Positions 60,528-64,000 of a DNA stretch of 64,000 nt are shown piece by piece; positions within the stretch are counted from its first letter, which is position 1; every line of letters begins with the position of its first letter. Made by a program: the position numbers and the translations under genes. The notes below the pieces were generated by a model. It was given only the letters and a program-made list of their open reading frames with translations, ran no database searches and was not told the DNA's origin. Source of the stretch: Anaerolineales bacterium (GTDB lineage: Bacteria > Chloroflexota > Anaerolineae > Anaerolineales > RBG-16-64-43); NCBI GenBank assembly GCA_016932475.1, contig JAFGCU010000125.1:62001-126000 (forward strand), in the 5' to 3' direction.

Positions 60528-63032
60528 TCAGGAGATTTCCCCGGCGGTCGGATTCCAGCGCGCGGCCAGGCGTTCGGCCATCAGCCGGTGCTCCGGCGCG
60601 CGCAGATCCGGGTCCGTCGCGAAAAGCTTCTGCGCGGTGTTGCGGGCCTGTTCGATCAGCCGCACGTCGAGGAGGCGCGCCAGATCCACGTCCGCGAATC
60701 CGGATTGCCGCGTGCCGAAGAATTCGCCGGGGCCGCGCTGGGCGAGGTCCTTTTCCGCAAGGACGAATCCATCCTGGGTTTCCTCCATCGCCTTCAGGCG
60801 TTCGTTTTCCGCCTGGTCTTCGCTGTCGGCCACCAGAATGCAATACGAGGCGTGCCCGCTGCGGCCGACCCGGCCGCAGAACTGGTGCAATTGCGCGAGG
60901 CCGAAGTGGTTGGCGCCCTCGACCATCATCACCGTCGCGTTCGGGATGTCCACCCCGACTTCCACGACCGAGGTGGAGACGAGGATGTGAAGTTCGCCGG
61001 ACCGGAACCGGTGCATCACCTCGTCCTTCTCGTCGGCGCGCATTCTGCCGTGCAGCAGCCCCAGCTTCCATTCCGGGAAGACGCTTTCCTGCAGCCGGCG
61101 GTGCTCTTCCACGGCGGCCGTCGCTTCGCTCGTCTCGCTTTCTTCAATCCGCGGGCAGATGATGAACGCCTGGCGCTCCTGCTTAAGCTGGCCGGTGATG
61201 AACGCGTAGGCGCGCTCGCGCTCCCCGGGGAGCAGGATCCGGGTGGTGACCGGCTTGCGGCCCGGCGGCATTTCATCCAGCAGGGTCAGATCCAGATCGC
61301 CGTAGATGGTCAGGGCCAGCGAGCGCGGGATGGGCGTGGCGGTCATCACCAGCAGGTGCGGACTGCGGCCCTTGGCGCGCAGCGCCGCCCGCTGATCCAC
61401 GCCGAACCGGTGCTGTTCATCGATCACCGCGAGATCCAGCTTCGCAAAATCGATCGGATTCTCGAGCAGCGCATGGGTGCCGATCACGACGGCGATCTTC
61501 CCGGAGGCGAGGTTCTCGCGGATCTCCTGCTTTGCGGATTCCGGTGTGGAACCGAGCAACAGCCCGATCTGATCCTCGCGCAGGAATTTATCCTCGCGGA
61601 CTAGCAGTTTGCGCGTCAGCGCGAAATGCTGCTCGGCAAGGATGCCGGTCGGGGCGAGGATCGCCGCCTGGCCGCCTTGCAGCGCCACCACCAGGCAGGC
61701 CGCCAGGGCGACGATGGTCTTGCCCGAACCGACGTCGCCTTCCAGCAGCCGGTTCATCGGTTTGCCGGTATCGAAATCGGCCAGGATGTCCTTGACCGCT
61801 TTTTGCTGGGCCGCGGTCAGTGTGTACGGCAGGGATGCCATGAACTCGTCGAGGGCGGCCGGGAAGGGATATCGCTTTGCCTCTCCGGATGTCCAATTCC
61901 GGCGCTGCTGCAGGATTCCGAGCTGGAGGTAGAGCAGTTCCTCGAATCCCAGCCGGTCCTTGGCCTTTTTCAGGGATTCCCAGGAGGCCGGGAAGTGGAT
62001 CTGCTGCAGGGCCTGGCCGAGCGCCATCCATTTCCCCTCGTCCAGCACGGCGGCCGGCAGCGGATCCGGCAGGCGGGTGGCCAGCCGGGAGACGGCATTG
62101 TGGATGTGACGGCGCAGGAAATTCTGGTTGACCCCGGCTGTCAAGGAATACACGGGAACAATTCCGCCGGTGCGGATCTGCTGCCGGTCCAGGAATTCCC
62201 ATTCCGGCATGGTCATCGTCAGCCGGCCGAGATATTGGCCGATCTTTCCGGAGAGCGATAAGAGCTGGCCCTTCCGGAGCCGGGATTCGATCCATGGCTG
62301 GTTGAAAAAGGTGACGAGGAGCGATCCGCTGCCATCGGCAACCGTCACCTCGGTGATCGTGCCCCGCTTGGTGCGGCGGGTGGACGCGTCGCGGACCGAT
62401 GCCAGCACGGTGACCGTCTCGCCGTACCAGAGGCGGTTGATCGGTTTGAGCAGGGAGTAATCCATATACCGGCGGGGAAAGAACCAGAGCAAGTCTCCGA
62501 TGGTCTGCAGGCCGAGGCGCTCGAAGGACTCCGTGTTCTTGTCGCCCACGCCGAGCAGACGCCGGAGCGGGGCCTGCAATTCCCGCAATGTCAGCGGCGG
62601 CGTTTCGGAAGGCCTTGGGGCGGGGGGCGCGCCCGGCGCGGAGACGGGCCGGGCCGGAGGAGGCCCATTCGATGCGCCGGACGGACCGGTTCCTGCGGCA
62701 TTGCTGCGGACGGGTTCGTGCGCGGCCGGCGGTCTTTGGCCGGCTGCAGGACCCGGGCCGGTGCCGCTTTCCCCGGCGCGTTGGGCGGATTGCAATTCGT
62801 CCACAAGGCCATTCAGCGACGGCGGCCTTTGTTCCATCGCCAGCGCATGGTAGGAAGCCAGCCATTCCCGGACCCGCTCGAAAAGCGGTTCCGGAACCGA
62901 TTCCGTCCGGGCGTTCCGGCTCCAGGTGGAGGAAAAATTTTTAAAACCGCCCTGTACGCATTGATCCAGATACCCCATGTCCGCTTCGTTGCGGAGCATT
63001 TTGATCAGGGTTTCGATTACGGAAACCGTCAA
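60528..63032 (-). CDS. recG: ATP-dependent DNA helicase RecG
   Basis: RecG reverses stalled replication forks. Helicase motifs are visible: LLEGDVGSGKTIVALAA, DEQHRFGVDQRAAL, MTATPIPRSLALTIYG, and STSVVEVGVDIPNATVMM. The protein is about 834 residues, longer than the normal 690; the extra N-terminal 190 residues include a proline/glycine/alanine-rich linker (about 75-160). The upstream gene ends at 63056, and GAGGA lies 8 nt before TTG 63032, so I take this TTG as start; an ATG 11 codons later has no ribosome site. Confidence 0.93.
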   Translation of the reverse strand: MTVSVIETLIKMLRNEADMGYLDQCVQGGFKNFSSTWSRNARTESVPEPLFERVREWLASYHALAMEQRPPSLNGLVDELQSAQRAGESGTGPGPAAGQRPPAAHEPVRSNAAGTGPSGASNGPPPARPVSAPGAPPAPRPSETPPLTLRELQAPLRRLLGVGDKNTESFERLGLQTIGDLLWFFPRRYMDYSLLKPINRLWYGETVTVLASVRDASTRRTKRGTITEVTVADGSGSLLVTFFNQPWIESRLRKGQLLSLSGKIGQYLGRLTMTMPEWEFLDRQQIRTGGIVPVYSLTAGVNQNFLRRHIHNAVSRLATRLPDPLPAAVLDEGKWMALGQALQQIHFPASWESLKKAKDRLGFEELLYLQLGILQQRRNWTSGEAKRYPFPAALDEFMASLPYTLTAAQQKAVKDILADFDTGKPMNRLLEGDVGSGKTIVALAACLVVALQGGQAAILAPTGILAEQHFALTRKLLVREDKFLREDQIGLLLGSTPESAKQEIRENLASGKIAVVIGTHALLENPIDFAKLDLAVIDEQHRFGVDQRAALRAKGRSPHLLVMTATPIPRSLALTIYGDLDLTLLDEMPPGRKPVTTRILLPGERERAYAFITGQLKQERQAFIICPRIEESETSEATAAVEEHRRLQESVFPEWKLGLLHGRMRADEKDEVMHRFRSGELHILVSTSVVEVGVDIPNATVMMVEGANHFGLAQLHQFCGRVGRSGHASYCILVADSEDQAENERLKAMEETQDGFVLAEKDLAQRGPGEFFGTRQSGFADVDLARLLDVRLIEQARNTAQKLFATDPDLRAPEHRLMAERLAARWNPTAGEIS

Positions 63033-63055
63033 GTTGGTTTTCCTCGAAGAAAAAT

Positions 63056-63616
63056 TTATCTTCCGGTGACCCGAAAAAGGCTGCGAAAAAAGTCCAGGCT
63101 TCCGGCGATCCATGAGACCAGACCCAGCAGCAGAATCGGCCAGAAAAGATATCCGCTCGCCAGGACATACACGAAATTTATCAGGTCGCGGCTCACCCCG
63201 AAGGACTGACCCGTAGTATACAGTGTTCTCCAAAAATCCGGGAGCAATCCAAAACGCCGGAGGGTTTCCACTGCGGTATGCGTATCCGGCAGAAGGCCGT
63301 AGCGGACGCCGATATCGTTCAGGATATACATGAAGTTCGGAAGCGGCCGGCCGAGCATCGGTTCAAAGATCGAGAAAATCGCGTACGTCGTCACCAGGGC
63401 GCCGAATAACCCCGCCATGAAGGACGAGGTGAGGTTTATCGGAAGGTGGCGCCGGTCGATTTCAAGGGCATGGGTTTCTTCCACGTCCGCCACGAAGGCC
63501 GCGGCCTGGATCCAGTCCAAATTTCCGCTCCGGCAGACGTAACGGATGATGTCATCGCGATTCGCGGACACCGACAGCCGGTCGACGACGTATTTCGAAA
63601 GCCGTTGTGAATCCAT
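63056..63616 (-). CDS. Small membrane protein, unknown
   Basis: A 186-residue protein with two membrane segments (about 67-85, FMAGLFGALVTTYAIFSIF, and 148-174, FVYVLASGYLFWPILLLGLV). The N-terminal 60 residues are soluble and polar. No family is recognised. It lies 23 nt after the DegV stop and 23 nt before recG, so it is in the same unit. Confidence 0.6.
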   Translation of the reverse strand: MDSQRLSKYVVDRLSVSANRDDIIRYVCRSGNLDWIQAAAFVADVEETHALEIDRRHLPINLTSSFMAGLFGALVTTYAIFSIFEPMLGRPLPNFMYILNDIGVRYGLLPDTHTAVETLRRFGLLPDFWRTLYTTGQSFGVSRDLINFVYVLASGYLFWPILLLGLVSWIAGSLDFFRSLFRVTGR

Positions 63617-63639
63617 CAGGGGAAACGCCTCGTGGGCGA

Positions 63640-64000
63640 TCAGGCGCCGGAAGGAGCCTGCATCGCAATGACGCCGACCGCGCCCGGACCGATATGCACG
63701 CCGATGGCCGGGGTAACCTCAATGACATATGTTTTTTGTCGGAGCGCGGAATTGAATCCCTGGAGGTTTTCCTCGAGTTGCGGGAGCAGCCCGTCCGCCA
63801 CATGGCGCGCGTCCGCGTGCGCCACAGCCAGGCGTTCCACCGGACCCCAGGATCGGACATGTTCCAGCAGGGCGGTGATCCCGCGGGATTGGGTCCGCGC
63901 CTGTCCGATACGGTTGACGGTGCCCTCGTAAAGGGATATCAGCACCTTGATCTGCAGGAAATTCCCGATCCCGGCCAGGACCATGGGGATACGGCCGCTG
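63640..64000 (-). CDS. DegV family protein, C-terminal part
   Basis: The gene runs beyond the right edge, leaving about 119 residues. The pattern LQIKVLISLYEGTVNRIGQART, then VAHADA and the end HIGPGAVGVIAMQA match the DegV/fatty-acid-binding family (usually about 280 residues). DegV (FakB-like) proteins hold fatty acids, with a kinase FakA/DhaK-like partner. That kinase is not visible here. Confidence 0.85.
   Translation of the reverse strand, partial: SGRIPMVLAGIGNFLQIKVLISLYEGTVNRIGQARTQSRGITALLEHVRSWGPVERLAVAHADARHVADGLLPQLEENLQGFNSALRQKTYVIEVTPAIGVHIGPGAVGVIAMQAPSGA

Overview
The window is one contiguous, GC-rich, densely packed bacterial chromosome segment made almost entirely of housekeeping genes. 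There is no phage, plasmid, insertion sequence, CRISPR array, rRNA or tRNA gene that I can see. Gene content fits an Anaerolineae-like member of the Chloroflexota: type 2 IPP isomerase beside a short polyprenyl synthase, a bactofilin-like gene with an ECF sigma factor, a double-domain ThyX, a short IF-2, and ScpA coupled to MutL. This placement is an inference, because no rRNA is present to confirm it.

Layout. 1-3601 (+): end of tsf, a terminator, then pyrH (with an N-terminal zinc-ribbon), frr, uppS and cdsA. 3686-8281 (-): a chelatase-type AAA+/VWA gene split by an A10 slippery site, SppA-like protease and a GldG/DUF4350-like protein. 8408-11941 (+): ribosomal protein S1, then ECF sigma / anti-sigma / bactofilin-like membrane protein. 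12151-17521 (-): CoaE with a C-terminal extra domain, a PP2C-like/propeller protein, and a GltD-like flavoprotein. 17594-21232 (+): a promoter, a 240-nt leader ending in an intrinsic terminator, and a MacA/MacB-type efflux operon. 21776-23690 (-): glgC and a small HEXXH protein. 23916-27383 (+): solute-binding lipoprotein, GNAT and phosphohexomutase. 27440-40741 (-): diguanylate cyclase, pth-mfd, two unknowns, and a signalling block (histidine kinase, response regulator, REC-PAS-GAF-HD-GYP). 40983-42230 (+): hemW. 42407-44436 (-): fni-polyprenyl synthase. 44604 (+): acpP. 45289-54863 (-): nusA-ylxR-infB-rbfA-nrnA-truB-ribF-thyX followed by a cyclophilin gene. 54972-56261 (-): trxA and two OsmC genes. 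56460-58954 (+): scpA-mutL. 59346-64000 (-): DegV, membrane protein, recG, coaD and a coiled-coil protein.

Many neighbours overlap by ATGA or GTGA and look translationally coupled: uppS/cdsA, sppA/GldG-like, anti-sigma/bactofilin, kinase/response regulator, fni/polyprenyl synthase, ribF/thyX, OsmC/OsmC and scpA/mutL.

The most interesting signals are: (1) an A10 run with a dnaX-type A_AAA_AAG heptamer in the chelatase gene, where the zero frame stops after two more codons and the -1 frame continues into an intact VWA domain, so one gene could give both ChlI-like and ChlD-like subunits; (2) the unclassified, terminator-ending leader before the macAB-like operon; (3) the zinc-ribbon/UMP kinase fusion; (4) a two-domain ThyX with divided, non-canonical motifs next to the FAD-making RibF; and (5) families of short intergenic elements with GTCAT-type inverted ends in at least five intergenic gaps.
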